The notes beneath the pieces were generated by a model that was given only the letters and a program-made list of their open reading frames with translations, had not been told where the DNA came from and did not search any database. From NCBI RefSeq assembly GCF_029338175.1, contig NZ_CP119862.1, forward strand, positions 2,170,001 through 2,234,000: a stretch of 64,000 bases of DNA. The letters are read 5' to 3'. This DNA comes from Citrobacter enshiensis (GTDB lineage Bacteria; Pseudomonadota; Gammaproteobacteria; Enterobacterales; Enterobacteriaceae). The position numbers and the translations under genes were made by a program. Shown here in pieces: positions 10,095-20,427 of this stretch (position 1 is the stretch's first letter; every line of letters begins with the position of its first letter).

Positions 10095-10238
10095 GGAAGG
10101 ATTATTCGGAGCTAAAGCTCCTCACCCTTCGGGCCGTTGCCTGCGGCAACGTTCTCTCACTATCGCTCGAGTCGAACCTTGAAGTCGATGACGGCAGATT
10201 TGCAGTCAGCTCCCTTATGATCGCTCGGGAACCCCACC
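10095..10238 (-). pseudogene. Broken tRNA-Tyr copy with T-arm insert and GCA anticodon
   Basis: First transcribed element behind the tyrT promoter. Its 5' part (10238 leftward) matches tRNA-Tyr: GGTGGGGTTCCCGAGCG, a D-arm region with changes, then the anticodon arm. The anticodon is GCA (10201-10203) instead of GTA, and the stem has one T-T mismatch. The T arm is split: GGAAGGAT (10095-10102) and TCGAACCTT (10172-10180) are separated by about 69 bp. The acceptor 3' strand and CCA are missing. It cannot fold as a normal tRNA, so I call it a pseudogene. Confidence 0.8.
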
Positions 10239-10280
10239 ACGGGGTAATGCTGGTTACTGGCCTGCTTCCTTGTGGGAAGC

Positions 10281-10315
10281 GGGGCGCATCATATCAAATG
10301 ACGCGCCACTGTAAA
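10281..10315 (-). promoter_or_regulatory. tyrT-type stable RNA promoter
   Basis: On the reverse strand, TTTACA (-35, 10310-10315), a 16-bp spacer and TATGAT (-10, 10288-10293). A GC-rich discriminator (10281-10287) typical of stringently controlled stable-RNA promoters follows. It matches the E. coli tyrT promoter as I remember it. AT-rich upstream DNA could hold Fis sites. Confidence 0.9.
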
Positions 10316-10396
10316 GCATTCCGTTGATAAAAATAAACCGGTTGCCTGATTTTTACGCGTTAAGCCGTAAAGGTAACCAATTAATTTATCTGTCGA

Positions 10397-11239
10397 TTAA
10401 AGAATAATCGTTCGGTTGCCATAAACAAACACGCGCTGAGCCAGCACCTGATACAGCGCGCGGCTTAATACGTTCTTCTCTACGTCGCGTCCGGCGCGCA
10501 TCATGTCTTCTGCCGTGTAGGTGTGATCCACATGAATCACGTCCTGCATGATGATGGGACCTTCATCCAGATTGTCATTTACATAATGCGCGGTTGCGCC
10601 AATGATTTTGACGCCACGCTCATAGGCCTGGTGATAAGGTCGCGCGCCAATAAAGGCGGGCAGGAACGAATGATGAATGTTGATGATCTTATTCGGGAAA
10701 CGTGAAACAAACTCAGCCGTCAAAACGCGCATATACTTCGCCAGCACCACATAGTCAGGTTGGTGCGCGTCAATGGCATCCGCCATTTTCTGATCGTGTT
10801 CCTCGCGCGTTAACCCCTCATGGCTCACCAACTCGAACGGGATCTCAAAACGTTCAACCAGCGAGCGCAACGTTTCGTGGTTGCCAATGACGGCGGCGAT
10901 CTCAACATCCAGCCCACCATAGTTGGCTTTCATTAACAGGTCGCCCAGACAATGTGCTTCCTTGGTGACCAGAATAACAACGCGGCGACGTCCGGCCAGA
11001 TTCAGTTCGCGAACGGAACCTTCCGGTAAGGCGCCGTCCAAATCGGCAAGCAGCGTGGAGTCATTAAAAATGCCTTCCAGTTCGGTGCGCATGAAAAAGC
11101 GACCGGTACGGTGGTCAACAAATTCATTGTTTTGCACAATATTTAATTCATGCTTGTAGCAAATGTTAGTGATACGCGCAATGAGGCCCTTTTGATCAGG
11201 GCAGATAGTACGCAAAACTTTTCGTTGTAGTGAATGCAT
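10397..11239 (-). CDS. purU: Formyltetrahydrofolate deformylase PurU
   Basis: Hydrolyses 10-formyl-THF to formate and THF, balancing one-carbon pools and feeding formate to PurT. An N-terminal ACT domain (about residues 7-80) senses glycine/methionine. The C-terminal formyltransferase-fold domain (about 84-280) carries NIHHSFLPAFIGARPY with the catalytic Asn-His and a downstream Asp (NDNLDEGPI). Start chosen at MHSLQRKVL, giving 280 residues as in E. coli; a 22-codon upstream extension is not conserved. Confidence 0.96.
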   Translation of the reverse strand: MHSLQRKVLRTICPDQKGLIARITNICYKHELNIVQNNEFVDHRTGRFFMRTELEGIFNDSTLLADLDGALPEGSVRELNLAGRRRVVILVTKEAHCLGDLLMKANYGGLDVEIAAVIGNHETLRSLVERFEIPFELVSHEGLTREEHDQKMADAIDAHQPDYVVLAKYMRVLTAEFVSRFPNKIINIHHSFLPAFIGARPYHQAYERGVKIIGATAHYVNDNLDEGPIIMQDVIHVDHTYTAEDMMRAGRDVEKNVLSRALYQVLAQRVFVYGNRTIIL

Positions 11240-11292
11240 TGCCTGGAAAATCCTGTTGAGAGTGTTTGCTGTTTCGTTGCTGTCAGATGTGT

Positions 11293-11748
11293 TTAACCAC
11301 AGCACTTTTTGAATTTTTTACCTGACCCGCAAGGGCAGGGATCATTTCGACCAAACTGAGGACGTGTACCATCAATATAATACCATTGGCCGTTTTCTTT
11401 TAAGAAACGTGAGCGCTCAATGATGGCACCTGTTTTTCCTTGCTCGGAAAAGCGGGCTACGAAGCTCACATAGCCGGTATTGTCCGTTTCAGACCAACAA
11501 TGTTCAAAAACGGTCAGACCCAGCCACTCCGTGTGGGCAAATCCTGCGCTGATATCGTCGCGAAACGCTGCCGCGCCACAGGAGGGATGCCAGGTTCTGA
11601 TTAAATAATCTGCGTCTTTCATCACAAAAGCGCAGTAGCGAGAACGCATGAGTTGTGACGGATCGAGTGCAACTTGCTCGCCAGACACAACAGGGCGGCA
11701 ACATAGGCTATACTCGACATCGCTGCCGCAGGGACAAAGCTGAGACAC
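11293..11748 (-). CDS. ychJ: YchJ, SEC-C motif protein (UPF0225)
   Basis: Small protein with SEC-C zinc motifs at both ends: [13 protein letters not shown] at the N terminus and [13 protein letters not shown] at the C terminus. The middle domain is NTF2-like. No function is established for the family. GTG at 11748 is preferred because AGGGAG lies six bases upstream and the protein then begins MSQLCPCGS as in E. coli. The ATG two codons earlier (11754) abuts the ribosome site. 151 residues. Confidence 0.92.
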   Translation of the reverse strand: MSQLCPCGSDVEYSLCCRPVVSGEQVALDPSQLMRSRYCAFVMKDADYLIRTWHPSCGAAAFRDDISAGFAHTEWLGLTVFEHCWSETDNTGYVSFVARFSEQGKTGAIIERSRFLKENGQWYYIDGTRPQFGRNDPCPCGSGKKFKKCCG

Positions 11749-11860
11749 AATCATCTCCCTGGAATAAAAAAAACGGCGTACAAACGCCTGGGTGGCACTA
11801 TGTTAACTGAGCCGTGGCGATGTTGCCATGTCTTGAAGCCATGGGAAGTCTTTCGTGACA

Positions 11861-12766
11861 ATGAGAAAAATTAAAATAGGGCTGGCGCTAGGTTCCGGCG
11901 CAGCACGAGGGTGGTCCCATATCGGTGTTATCAAGGCGCTAAAGCACATGGGCATTGATATCGATATAGTCGCGGGATGCTCTATTGGGTCGCTTGTTGG
12001 CGCCGCTTATGCCTGTAATAAATTGACCGCGCTTGAGCAGTGGGTTTGCTCATTCAGCTACTGGGATGTTCTACGCCTGATGGATTTTTCCTGGCGCAGA
12101 GGCGGACTTTTGCGGGGTGAACGCGTATTCAATCAATACCGCGAGATCATGCCCGCCGACGATTTCGAACACTGTTCGCGCCGTTTTGGAACCATTGCAA
12201 CCAATCTCAGCACTGGCCGGGAGTTGTGGTTTACTGAGGGCGATTTGCACCTGGCTGTGCGCGCTTCCTGCAGTATGCCTGGCCTGATGTCTCCGGTTTC
12301 ACATAATGGTTACTGGCTGGTCGATGGCGCGGTGGTTAACCCCGTTCCTGTTTCTCTGACTCGCGCGATGGGGGCCGACATTGTCATTGCCGTCGACCTT
12401 CAGCACGATGCGCACCTCATGCAGCAAGACCTTCTCTCCTTAAATGTCAGCAATGACGATGATGACAGTGAGGATTCTCTTTCCTGGCATGCCCGTTTGA
12501 AAGAGCGCCTGAGCAACATGACCTCCCGACGCGTCGAAAGCGCGCCAACGGCCATGGAGATCATGACAACCTCTATTCAGGTTCTGGAAAACAGACTTAA
12601 GCGCAACCGAATGGCGGGCGACCCGCCGGATATTCTGATCCAGCCGTTTTGTCCGCAGATCTCCACACTGGACTTTCATCGTGCCAGTGCCGCCATTGCG
12701 GCAGGGCAGTTGGCGGTCGAGAAAAAGATGGACGAGCTTTTACCCTTGGTGCGTACCGACGTTTGA
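11861..12766 (+). CDS. rssA: Patatin-like phospholipase family protein RssA
   Basis: Member of the patatin/NTE hydrolase family. It has the oxyanion motif GSGAARGW (about 11-18), the nucleophile elbow GCSIGS with Ser near residue 42, and the Asp of the dyad in DGAVVNPVP. Physiological substrate unknown. It precedes rssB, with which it forms an operon in E. coli. 301 residues from ATG 11861, the E. coli length. A GTG two codons earlier (11855) has better spacing to GGGAAG and is a possible alternative. Confidence 0.93.
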   Translation: MRKIKIGLALGSGAARGWSHIGVIKALKHMGIDIDIVAGCSIGSLVGAAYACNKLTALEQWVCSFSYWDVLRLMDFSWRRGGLLRGERVFNQYREIMPADDFEHCSRRFGTIATNLSTGRELWFTEGDLHLAVRASCSMPGLMSPVSHNGYWLVDGAVVNPVPVSLTRAMGADIVIAVDLQHDAHLMQQDLLSLNVSNDDDDSEDSLSWHARLKERLSNMTSRRVESAPTAMEIMTTSIQVLENRLKRNRMAGDPPDILIQPFCPQISTLDFHRASAAIAAGQLAVEKKMDELLPLVRTDV

Positions 12767-12856
12767 CACACCTTTTATGAACACTTAAGCAAAATCTGAC
12801 AGGCACGAGTGGCAATAGCATGCCACTATTGATTAAAGCCAGTCAGGGGAGAGAAC

Positions 12857-13870
12857 ATGACGCAGCCATTGGTCGGAAAACAGATTCTTATTGTTGAAGA
12901 TGAGCCTGTTTTTCGCTCGCTTCTCGATTCCTGGTTTTCCTCATTGGGAGCGACGACAGCGGTAGCCGCAGACGGTCTGGATGCGCTGGAGTTACTCAGT
13001 GCGTTCACCCCCGACCTGATGATTTGCGACATCGCCATGCCGAGAATGAACGGACTCAAGCTGGTTGAGCATATGCGAAACCGTGGCGACCAGACGCCGA
13101 TTCTGGTTATTTCTGCGACAGAAAATATGGCTGATATTGCTAAAGCGCTACGCCTTGGCGTTGAGGACGTGTTGCTTAAGCCAGTGAAAGATCTTAACCG
13201 TCTGAAGCAAGCTGTTTTCGCCTGCCTCTATCCCAATATGTTTAATTCCAGAGTAGAGGAAGAGGAACGTCTGTTTCGCGACTGGGATGCGCTGGTCGAT
13301 AATCCACCGGCAGCGGCAAAATTACTGCAGGAACTACAGCCGCCGGTTCAGCAGGTTATTTCTCATTGTCGGATAAATTATCGTCAACTTGTTGCCGCCG
13401 ACCAACCGGGCCTGGTGCTCGATATTGCGCCGTTATCTGACAGTGACCTGGCCTTTTATTGTCTCGATGTCACGCGTGCGGGCGATAATGGCGTATTGGC
13501 GGCATTGCTGCTGCGGGCGTTATTTAATGGTCTGTTGCAGGAACAGTTGGCGCATCAGGATCATCGCTTACCCGAATTAGGTACACTGCTCAAACAAGTT
13601 AATCATCTGCTACGGCAAGCCAATTTACCGGGACAGTTTCCGCTATTAGTCGGCTATTACCATAGTGGACTTAAAAATCTGACACTGGTCTCTGCCGGAC
13701 TGAACGCGACGTTAAATACACAAACACATCAGGTTCAGATCAGTAATGGCGTTCCGTTAGGGACGTTAGGTAATACTTACCTAAACCAATTAAGCCAGCA
13801 CTGTGAATCCTGGCAGTGTCAAATTTGGGGGGCGGGAGGACGGCTTCGCCTTATGTTGTCTGCAGAATGA
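12857..13870 (+). CDS. rssB: Regulator of RpoS, RssB
   Basis: Response regulator that delivers the stress sigma factor RpoS to ClpXP for degradation. The receiver domain is residues 8-125, with the acidic pocket EDE near 15-17 and phosphoacceptor Asp58 (MICDIAMP). The C-terminal half is the degenerate PP2C-like effector domain that binds RpoS. 337 residues, the E. coli length. ATG follows GGGGAGAG. No kinase gene is nearby, as usual for this orphan regulator. Confidence 0.96.
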   Translation: MTQPLVGKQILIVEDEPVFRSLLDSWFSSLGATTAVAADGLDALELLSAFTPDLMICDIAMPRMNGLKLVEHMRNRGDQTPILVISATENMADIAKALRLGVEDVLLKPVKDLNRLKQAVFACLYPNMFNSRVEEEERLFRDWDALVDNPPAAAKLLQELQPPVQQVISHCRINYRQLVAADQPGLVLDIAPLSDSDLAFYCLDVTRAGDNGVLAALLLRALFNGLLQEQLAHQDHRLPELGTLLKQVNHLLRQANLPGQFPLLVGYYHSGLKNLTLVSAGLNATLNTQTHQVQISNGVPLGTLGNTYLNQLSQHCESWQCQIWGAGGRLRLMLSAE

Positions 13871-14071
13871 GCAAACGAGAAGGCGGACTGAAATTGACAT
13901 ATCTGCTTTACTCCGTGGGTGCTACTATCTGCGCCAGGTTTTTGCGAATTTATCTTAATTATACGAACGCGCGTCCTTTTCGGAGTTGGGGTTTGTTCCA
14001 CGACTGATATACTCGGATGCGATACAGATTGATGAACACGTTCAATACATGAACAGTCCAGGAGAATTTAA

Positions 14072-14980
14072 ATGGCTGCCCTTAATACGAAAGTCAGAAA
14101 AGCCGTTATCCCGGTTGCGGGTTTAGGAACCAGGATGTTGCCGGCGACGAAAGCCATCCCGAAAGAGATGTTGCCGCTGGTTGATAAGCCATTAATTCAG
14201 TATGTCGTAAACGAATGTATTGCTGCTGGCATCACTGAAATTGTGCTGGTGACCCACTCTTCCAAAAATTCAATTGAAAACCATTTCGATACCAGTTTTG
14301 AGCTGGAAGCGATGCTGGAAAAACGCGTTAAGCGCCAGTTACTGGAAGAAGTGCAATCTATTTGCCCGCCGCATGTGACTATTATGCAGGTCCGTCAGGG
14401 GCTGGCGAAAGGTTTGGGCCATGCCGTATTGTGCGCGCATCCGGTGGTTGGCGATGAACCTGTTGCGGTCATTCTGCCGGACGTGATTCTGGATGAGTTT
14501 GAATCTGATTTGTCCCAGGATAACCTGGCTGAAATGATTCGTCGCTATGACGAAACCGGTAGCAGCCAGATCATGGTAGAGCCCGTTGCTGACGTTACCG
14601 CGTACGGCGTGGTCGATTGCAAGGGCGTAGAGTTAGCGCCGGGCGAGAGCGTGCCAATGGTCGGTGTTGTTGAAAAACCGAAAGCTGACGTTGCGCCGTC
14701 CAATCTGGCCGTTGTGGGACGTTATGTCCTGAGCGCTGATATTTGGCCACTGCTGGCGAAAACGCCTCCAGGTGCCGGGGATGAAATTCAGCTGACCGAC
14801 GCGATTGATATGCTGATCGAAAAAGAGACGGTTGAAGCTTACCATATGAAAGGCAAAAGCCATGACTGCGGTAATAAATTAGGTTACATGCAGGCATTCG
14901 TTGAATATGGCATTCGCCATAATACGCTTGGTGCTGAATTTAAAGCATGGCTTGAAGAAGAAATGGGTATTAAGAAGTAA
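14072..14980 (+). CDS. galU: UTP-glucose-1-phosphate uridylyltransferase GalU
   Basis: Makes UDP-glucose for LPS, capsule, trehalose and galactose metabolism. 302 residues with the nucleotidyltransferase signature [19 protein letters not shown] near residues 17-35. Also present are the sugar-binding EKP motif (VGVVEKPK) and HDCGNKLGY near the C terminus. ATG follows AGGAG. Its own promoter probably lies in the 200 bp after rssB. A strong terminator follows. Confidence 0.97.
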   Translation: MAALNTKVRKAVIPVAGLGTRMLPATKAIPKEMLPLVDKPLIQYVVNECIAAGITEIVLVTHSSKNSIENHFDTSFELEAMLEKRVKRQLLEEVQSICPPHVTIMQVRQGLAKGLGHAVLCAHPVVGDEPVAVILPDVILDEFESDLSQDNLAEMIRRYDETGSSQIMVEPVADVTAYGVVDCKGVELAPGESVPMVGVVEKPKADVAPSNLAVVGRYVLSADIWPLLAKTPPGAGDEIQLTDAIDMLIEKETVEAYHMKGKSHDCGNKLGYMQAFVEYGIRHNTLGAEFKAWLEEEMGIKK

Positions 14981-15001
14981 GCCAGACGGTATAAATCCCG
15001 A

Positions 15002-15035
15002 CAAACGGCGCCGATCACCTCGCGCCGTTTTTTTT
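15002..15035 (+). terminator. Terminator of galU
   Basis: AAACGGCGC (15003-15011), a 10-nt loop, GCGCCGTTT (15022-15030), then T run. A strong rho-independent hairpin. Confidence 0.9.
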
Positions 15036-15067
15036 CGCCAGTAAGGTGAGAACTGACGAAGTACCCA

Positions 15068-15098
15068 TAAAAAAAATCCCGCCATTGGCGGGATTTTA
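15068..15098 (-). terminator. Terminator of hns
   Basis: AAAATCCCGCC-ATTG-GCGGGATTTT, a symmetrical hairpin with A run on the left, so it works for the leftward hns gene and could stop rightward transcription too. Confidence 0.9.
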
Positions 15099-15115
15099 AG
15101 CAAACAGGTTACGAA

Positions 15116-15529
15116 TTATTCCTGAATCAGGAAATCGTCCAGTTGTTTACCTTGTTCTTCCATTGCTTTTTTGATCACTGCCGGTGTACGACCCTGGCCA
15201 GTCCAGGTTTTAGTTTCACCGTTCTCGTCAACATAGCTATATTTAGCAGGACGAGCAGCACGCTTAGCTTTGGTGCCAGTTTTAACAGCAGCCATGCTAT
15301 TCAGCAGTTCGTTCGGGTCAATACCGTCAGCGATCAGCATTTCACGATACTGTTGCAGTTTACGGGTACGCTCTTCAACTTCAGCAGCGGCAGCGCTTTC
15401 TTCTTCGCGGCGCTCGTTAACAACAACTTCTAATTTCTCCAGCATTTCTTCAAGCGTCTCAAGGGTACATTCTCTTGCCTGCGCACGAAGAGTACGGATG
15501 TTGTTCAGAATTTTAAGTGCTTCGCTCAT
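15116..15529 (-). CDS. hns: Nucleoid-structuring protein H-NS
   Basis: Global silencer that coats AT-rich, often horizontally acquired DNA. 137 residues: N-terminal coiled-coil oligomerisation region (1-83, rich in E/R heptads), linker, and a C-terminal DNA-binding domain with the AT-hook-like core TWTGQGRTP (about 109-117). The sequence mixes features of the E. coli and Salmonella proteins, which helps place the host. It is relevant here because the AT-rich Kiwa cassette of the prophage would be a typical H-NS target (inference). Confidence 0.98.
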   Translation of the reverse strand: MSEALKILNNIRTLRAQARECTLETLEEMLEKLEVVVNERREEESAAAAEVEERTRKLQQYREMLIADGIDPNELLNSMAAVKTGTKAKRAARPAKYSYVDENGETKTWTGQGRTPAVIKKAMEEQGKQLDDFLIQE

Positions 15530-16409
15530 TTTTGTAATCTCAAACTTATATTGGGGTGGTTTGTTGAGCTAATAATAGAGCGATAAATTCAGATGTGCAA
15601 TAGCCAGTAATGTAAGGAATTCAAAATTGCCCTTTATTTACGACAGCCTTTAAATATCCGAACTTAAATTTTTCTTGAAGGGACGCACAAAAAAGAGCTT
15701 ATTGGTTGCGATGTTACTCCGGGCAGGGGGCTAAACTTCAGCGATTAGAGTCACATTTTATCGTGTTGGAATAGTATCGCATTGCAGTAATTTCAACCTT
15801 TTGTATTAGTTTTGCTTACCGAATTCACCTATTACTTTGGGGTAGATATGAGGAACAGTAACAATAAGTACAGGGTTTAGATAATGAAGCGGATGTTAAG
15901 TAAAGTTGATGAATGTCTAAAGCACAAATTGTAAAGGTGGCGTATAACCTAAATAATTCGGGTTACAGGAAGTCAACGGCGTGCGTCAAATTCGTCAGAA
16001 TGAATCTTAACAACCAGAGGTTGGCTCGGATGAGCGGTGTCTTACTCATTCATCCCCAGACGCTGAATTCAGTATGCTCTAGGAGATACTGGCATTGTCG
16101 ATTTACGCATCGAGAACGCTCTCCTGGGTGGGGTATTGCTGACGAACAGGTAACCTGACGTATGATGGGTATATCGTTGGGCAATGTTTGTTAGCGCTTA
16201 TATATACCTCAATTTATTCACCTGCTGCATGTCGACAACACGGAAAGTCGCGTGAGACCAATATCTGTACGTGCCTGCAATGAATGTGGGCAGCCATCCG
16301 AACAAGACTGTGACGTCAGGCGGGTATGCAACGCCTGACGCCGACAGGCTCGAAAATTATGATAGAATCCCCCGGATTTTTATTTCTCTCAGGTGAGGGC
16401 CTGCGGTTA
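15530..16409. promoter_or_regulatory. Long hns-tdk divergent control region
   Basis: About 880 bp without a convincing gene. It must hold the divergent promoters of hns and tdk and in E. coli includes Fis and cold-shock sites for hns. ATG-started frames inside (for example 15913-16158) have no recognisable product, no good ribosome site and low-complexity composition, so I leave them out. Confidence 0.5.
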
Positions 16410-17027
16410 ATGGCACAGCTATATTTCTACTATTCGGCAATGAATGCGGGTAAGTCGACTGCATTGCTGCAATCTTCATACAATTACCAGGAAAGAGGGA
16501 TGCGTTCCGTCGTATATACGGCGGAAATTGATGACCGCTACGGTGCCGGAAAAGTCAGCTCACGTATTGGGCTTTCCTCACCCGCAAAGTTGTTTAACCA
16601 GAATTCATCATTGTTTGAAGAGATTCGTGCGGAGAATGCGCAACAGCCAATACACTGCGTGCTGGTTGATGAGTGTCAGTTTCTGACCCGCCAGCAGGTC
16701 TACGAATTATCAGAGGTCGTTGACCAACTTGATATTCCGGTTCTGTGTTATGGATTACGTACTGATTTTCGTGGTGAGTTGTTTGGCGGTAGCCAATACC
16801 TGCTTGCCTGGTCGGACAAACTGGTGGAATTAAAAACCATCTGTTTTTGTGGCCGTAAAGCGAGCATGGTTTTACGCCTTGATCAGGCAGGCAGACCTTA
16901 TAATGAAGGTGAGCAGGTGGTTATTGGCGGCAATGAACGCTACGTCTCCGTGTGTCGTAAGCATTACAAAGAAGCGCTTGAAGTAGGGTCTTTGACCTCT
17001 ATTCAGGAAAAGCATCGCTACGACTAA
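16410..17027 (+). CDS. tdk: Thymidine kinase Tdk
   Basis: Phosphorylates thymidine to dTMP in pyrimidine salvage. Type II (TK1-like) enzyme of 205 residues. P-loop [11 protein letters not shown] (about 9-19), Walker B VDECQF (about 87-92, with the catalytic Glu), lasso/zinc region with Cys pairs (CFCGRKA and C...H late). Start chosen at MAQLYFYY (ATG 16410), the E. coli start; an in-frame ATG 28 codons upstream (16326) is not conserved. Confidence 0.96.
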   Translation: MAQLYFYYSAMNAGKSTALLQSSYNYQERGMRSVVYTAEIDDRYGAGKVSSRIGLSSPAKLFNQNSSLFEEIRAENAQQPIHCVLVDECQFLTRQQVYELSEVVDQLDIPVLCYGLRTDFRGELFGGSQYLLAWSDKLVELKTICFCGRKASMVLRLDQAGRPYNEGEQVVIGGNERYVSVCRKHYKEALEVGSLTSIQEKHRYD

Positions 17028-17212
17028 TGCGGGCCCCCTGTACGCGATGAAACAAACAGGGTAGGTCGTTGGCTATCACAAGTCACTTCTGCCCTGAAAC
17101 CTCTTCTGTCGTTGTTCCCTGACATTCCTCAGAAAGATCCTGCGCAGTGCTCGTACATGACGGTATCTGTCTTCATGCGCGTTGTGCATCTGGCTACCAT
17201 GGATAAAAAATC

Positions 17213-17246
17213 GACATAAAAAAACGGTCCCAGAGGGACCGTTTTA
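17213..17246 (-). terminator. Terminator of adhE
   Basis: AAAACGGTCCC-AGA-GGGACCGTTTT (17221-17245) with a run of A on the left, i.e. T on the transcribed strand of adhE. Confidence 0.9.
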
Positions 17247-17274
17247 GGTATTTGCTAATACTTACGTGAGTAAA

Positions 17275-19953
17275 TTAAGCAGATTTTTTCGCTTTTTTGT
17301 CAGCTTTTGGTGCTGCAGCAACGTCTTTCTTCGCTACAGTGTCACCTTCGCTGAATTCACGACCGTAGAAGGTATCCATCAGAATCTGTTTCAGTTCAGA
17401 GATCAGCGGGTAACGCGGGTTAGCGCCAGTACACTGGTCATCGAACGCATCTTCAGACAGTTTGTCCACGTTAGCCAGGAAGTCAGCTTCCTGCACGCCC
17501 GCTTCACGGATGGACTTAGGAATACCCAGTTCAGCTTTCAGGCTTTCCAGCCATGCCAGCAGTTTTTCAATTTTCGCTGCGGTACGGTCGCCTGGAGCAC
17601 TGAGACCCAGGTGATCGGCGATTTCAGCATAACGACGACGAGCCTGCGGACGGTCGTACTGGCTGAATGCCGTCTGTTTGGTCGGGTTGTCGTTTGCGTT
17701 GTAACGAATAACGTTACAGATCAGCAGGGCGTTCGCCAGACCGTGAGGAATGTGGAACTGAGAACCCAGTTTATGCGCCATGGAGTGACATACACCCAGG
17801 AAGGCGTTAGCAAACGCGATACCGGCGATAGTCGCTGCACTGTGTACACGCTCGCGCGCTACCGGGTTTTTAGCCCCTTCATTGTAGGACGCCGGCAGGT
17901 TATCTTTCAGCAGTTTCAGCGCCTGCAGAGCCTGACCGTCAGAGAACTCAGAAGCCAGTACAGAAACGTAAGCTTCCAGAGCGTGAGTAACGGCATCCAG
18001 ACCACCGAACGCACACAGAGACTTAGGCATTTCCATAACCAGGTTGGCATCAACAATTGCCATGTCCGGAGTCAGCGCGTAGTCAGCCAGCGGATATTTC
18101 TGACCAGTCGCGTCGTCGGTTACAACCGCAAACGGGGTAACTTCAGAACCGGTACCGGAGGTAGTGGTGACAGCGACCATTTTCGCTTTCACGCCCATTT
18201 TCGGGAACTTGTAGATACGTTTACGGATATCCATAAAGCGCAGCGCCAGTTCTTCGAAGTGAGTTTCCGGATGCTCGTACATGACCCACATAATTTTCGC
18301 GGCGTCCATCGGGGAACCACCACCCAGAGCGATAATAACGTCTGGTTTGAAGGAGTTAGCCAGTTCAGCACCTTTGCGAACAACACTCAGCGTTGGGTCA
18401 GCTTCAACTTCAAAGAACACTTCAGTTTCAACGCCTGCGGCTTTCAGAACAGAGGTGATCTGGTCAGCATAGCCGTTGTTGAACAGGAAGCGGTCAGTTA
18501 CGATCAGCGCACGTTTGTGACCATCGGTAATCACTTCATCCAGTGCGATTGGCAGTGAGCCACGACGGAAGTAGATAGATTTCGGAAGTTTGTGCCACAA
18601 CATGTTTTCAGCTCGCTTAGCAACGGTTTTCTTGTTGATCAGGTGTTTCGGACCAACGTTTTCAGAGATGGAGTTACCACCCCAGGAACCACAACCCAGA
18701 GTCAGGGAAGGCGCGAGTTTAAAGTTGTACAGGTCACCGATACCACCCTGAGAAGCCGGGGTGTTGATCAGGATACGCGCGGTTTTCATCATCTGACCGA
18801 AGTAGTTGACGCGATCCTGCTGGTTGTCCTGGTCAGTGTACAGGCAAGAGGTGTGACCGATACCGCCCATGGCGACCAGTTTCTCTGCTTTAAGTACGGC
18901 ATCTTCGAAATCTTTAGCGCGGTACATTGCCAGCGTAGGAGACAGTTTTTCGTGAGCAAACGGCTCGCTTTCGTCAACAACTTTCACTTCGCCGATCAGA
19001 ATCTTGGTGGTTTCTGGTACGGTGAAGCCTGCCAGTTCAGCGATTTTGTACGCTGGCTGACCAACAATCGCTGCGTTCAGCGCGCCATTTTTCAGGATGA
19101 TGTCCTGAACGGCTTTCAGCTCTTTGCCCTGCAGCATGTAGCCGCCGTGGGTAGCGAAACGTTCACGAACTGCATCGTATACGGAGTCAACAACAACAAC
19201 GGACTGTTCAGAAGCACAGATTACGCCGTTATCGAAGGTTTTAGACATCAGTACGGAAGCCACCGCACGTTTGATATCGGCCGTTTCGTCGATAACAACT
19301 GGCGTGTTGCCTGCGCCTACGCCGATAGCCGGTTTACCCGAGCTGTACGCAGCCTTAACCATGCCCGGACCACCGGTAGCAAGGATCAGGTTGATGTCCG
19401 GGTGGTGCATCAATGCGTTTGACAGTTCTACGGAAGGTTGATCGATCCAGCCGATCAGATCTTTCGGTGCCCCTGCAGCGATAGCAGCCTGCAAAACGAT
19501 GTCGGCAGCTTTGTTTGTTGCATCTTTAGCACGCGGGTGCGGAGAGAAGATGATGGCGTTACGGGTCTTCAGGCTGATCAACGATTTGAAGATCGCCGTA
19601 GACGTCGGGTTAGTGGTCGGAACGATACCACAGATGATACCAATCGGTTCAGCAATGGTGATAGTCCCGAAGGTGTGGTCTTCATCCAGCACACCACAAG
19701 TCTTTTCATCTTTATAGGCGTTATAGATGTATTCAGAAGCGAAGTGGTTTTTAATCACTTTATCTTCGATGATACCCATGCCGGATTCGGCAACGGCCAT
19801 CTTGGCGAGAGGAATTCGAGCATCTGCAGCGGCCAGAGCGGCGGCGCGGAAGATTTTGTCAACCTGTTCTTGAGTGAAACTGGCATATTCACGCTGGGCT
19901 TTTTTTACGCGCTCTACAAGTGCGTTAAGTTCAGCGACATTAGTAACAGCCAT
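17275..19953 (-). CDS. adhE: Bifunctional acetaldehyde-CoA/alcohol dehydrogenase AdhE
   Basis: Fermentative enzyme that reduces acetyl-CoA to acetaldehyde and then ethanol, recycling NADH; it assembles into filaments (spirosomes). 892 residues. The N-terminal CoA-acylating aldehyde dehydrogenase half (about 1-440) has the catalytic Cys in NGVICASEQ near 246. After a linker, the iron-dependent alcohol dehydrogenase half (about 450-870) has GGGSPMD for NAD and the metal-binding [11 protein letters not shown]. The C-terminal tail is Lys/Ala-rich (ADKKAKKSA). Monocistronic, with a long leader. Confidence 0.98.
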   Translation of the reverse strand: MAVTNVAELNALVERVKKAQREYASFTQEQVDKIFRAAALAAADARIPLAKMAVAESGMGIIEDKVIKNHFASEYIYNAYKDEKTCGVLDEDHTFGTITIAEPIGIICGIVPTTNPTSTAIFKSLISLKTRNAIIFSPHPRAKDATNKAADIVLQAAIAAGAPKDLIGWIDQPSVELSNALMHHPDINLILATGGPGMVKAAYSSGKPAIGVGAGNTPVVIDETADIKRAVASVLMSKTFDNGVICASEQSVVVVDSVYDAVRERFATHGGYMLQGKELKAVQDIILKNGALNAAIVGQPAYKIAELAGFTVPETTKILIGEVKVVDESEPFAHEKLSPTLAMYRAKDFEDAVLKAEKLVAMGGIGHTSCLYTDQDNQQDRVNYFGQMMKTARILINTPASQGGIGDLYNFKLAPSLTLGCGSWGGNSISENVGPKHLINKKTVAKRAENMLWHKLPKSIYFRRGSLPIALDEVITDGHKRALIVTDRFLFNNGYADQITSVLKAAGVETEVFFEVEADPTLSVVRKGAELANSFKPDVIIALGGGSPMDAAKIMWVMYEHPETHFEELALRFMDIRKRIYKFPKMGVKAKMVAVTTTSGTGSEVTPFAVVTDDATGQKYPLADYALTPDMAIVDANLVMEMPKSLCAFGGLDAVTHALEAYVSVLASEFSDGQALQALKLLKDNLPASYNEGAKNPVARERVHSAATIAGIAFANAFLGVCHSMAHKLGSQFHIPHGLANALLICNVIRYNANDNPTKQTAFSQYDRPQARRRYAEIADHLGLSAPGDRTAAKIEKLLAWLESLKAELGIPKSIREAGVQEADFLANVDKLSEDAFDDQCTGANPRYPLISELKQILMDTFYGREFSEGDTVAKKDVAAAPKADKKAKKSA

Positions 19954-20427
19954 AATGCTCTCCTGATAATGTTAAACTTTTTTAGTAAATCATCTGCTCG
20001 ATACGAGAGTATAGACAGATCGACGAAAGTTTGTAGAAAAGTCTGAAAATCAAACGGTTACTTAACGTCCATTTTGCTCTGATTTACTAAAAGAGCTCAT
20101 GCGTTAGCGCTAACAAATTCTAACGCGTGCTTCCAGGTGGCGTAAGCAAGATTACTCACTTCTGAGTAGTTATTACGTGATCAAGATCAAATTTACGCAA
20201 AGCTGACACCTTTCAGCAGGCCCTTTTAGCAATTTACATTAAGTGTTGGTGAATTGTTGTGGTGAATGATGGTTACATTAGCATAATCCACACATATTAA
20301 TAACACTGGAGAATATAGAGAGATTACGCAGATTTGAGGTGAAGTATGCTGCTAAAAGGCGTATCTTCAGCGCGGTTTTACCATTATTGACGACTAACTT
20401 CATACGGCTAACGCTTCGGAGCTAACC
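19954..20427. promoter_or_regulatory. adhE-ychE divergent control region
   Basis: 474 bp without a gene, containing the adhE promoter and leader on one side and the ychE promoter on the other. A perfect 12-bp palindrome GTTAGCGCTAAC lies at 20103-20114 and looks like an operator of LacI/GalR type; the protein is unknown. The adhE ribosome site GGAGAG is at about 19961. Confidence 0.5.

Noticed and set aside
15913-16158. 81-codon frame in the hns-tdk spacer
   Set aside because: No ribosome site, no similarity that I recognise, and located within a known regulatory region.
17266-18558. Open frame of 430 codons opposite adhE (and a second one at 18592-19422)
   Set aside because: Antisense of a highly expressed gene with strong codon bias, which creates long false frames; composition unlike a protein.
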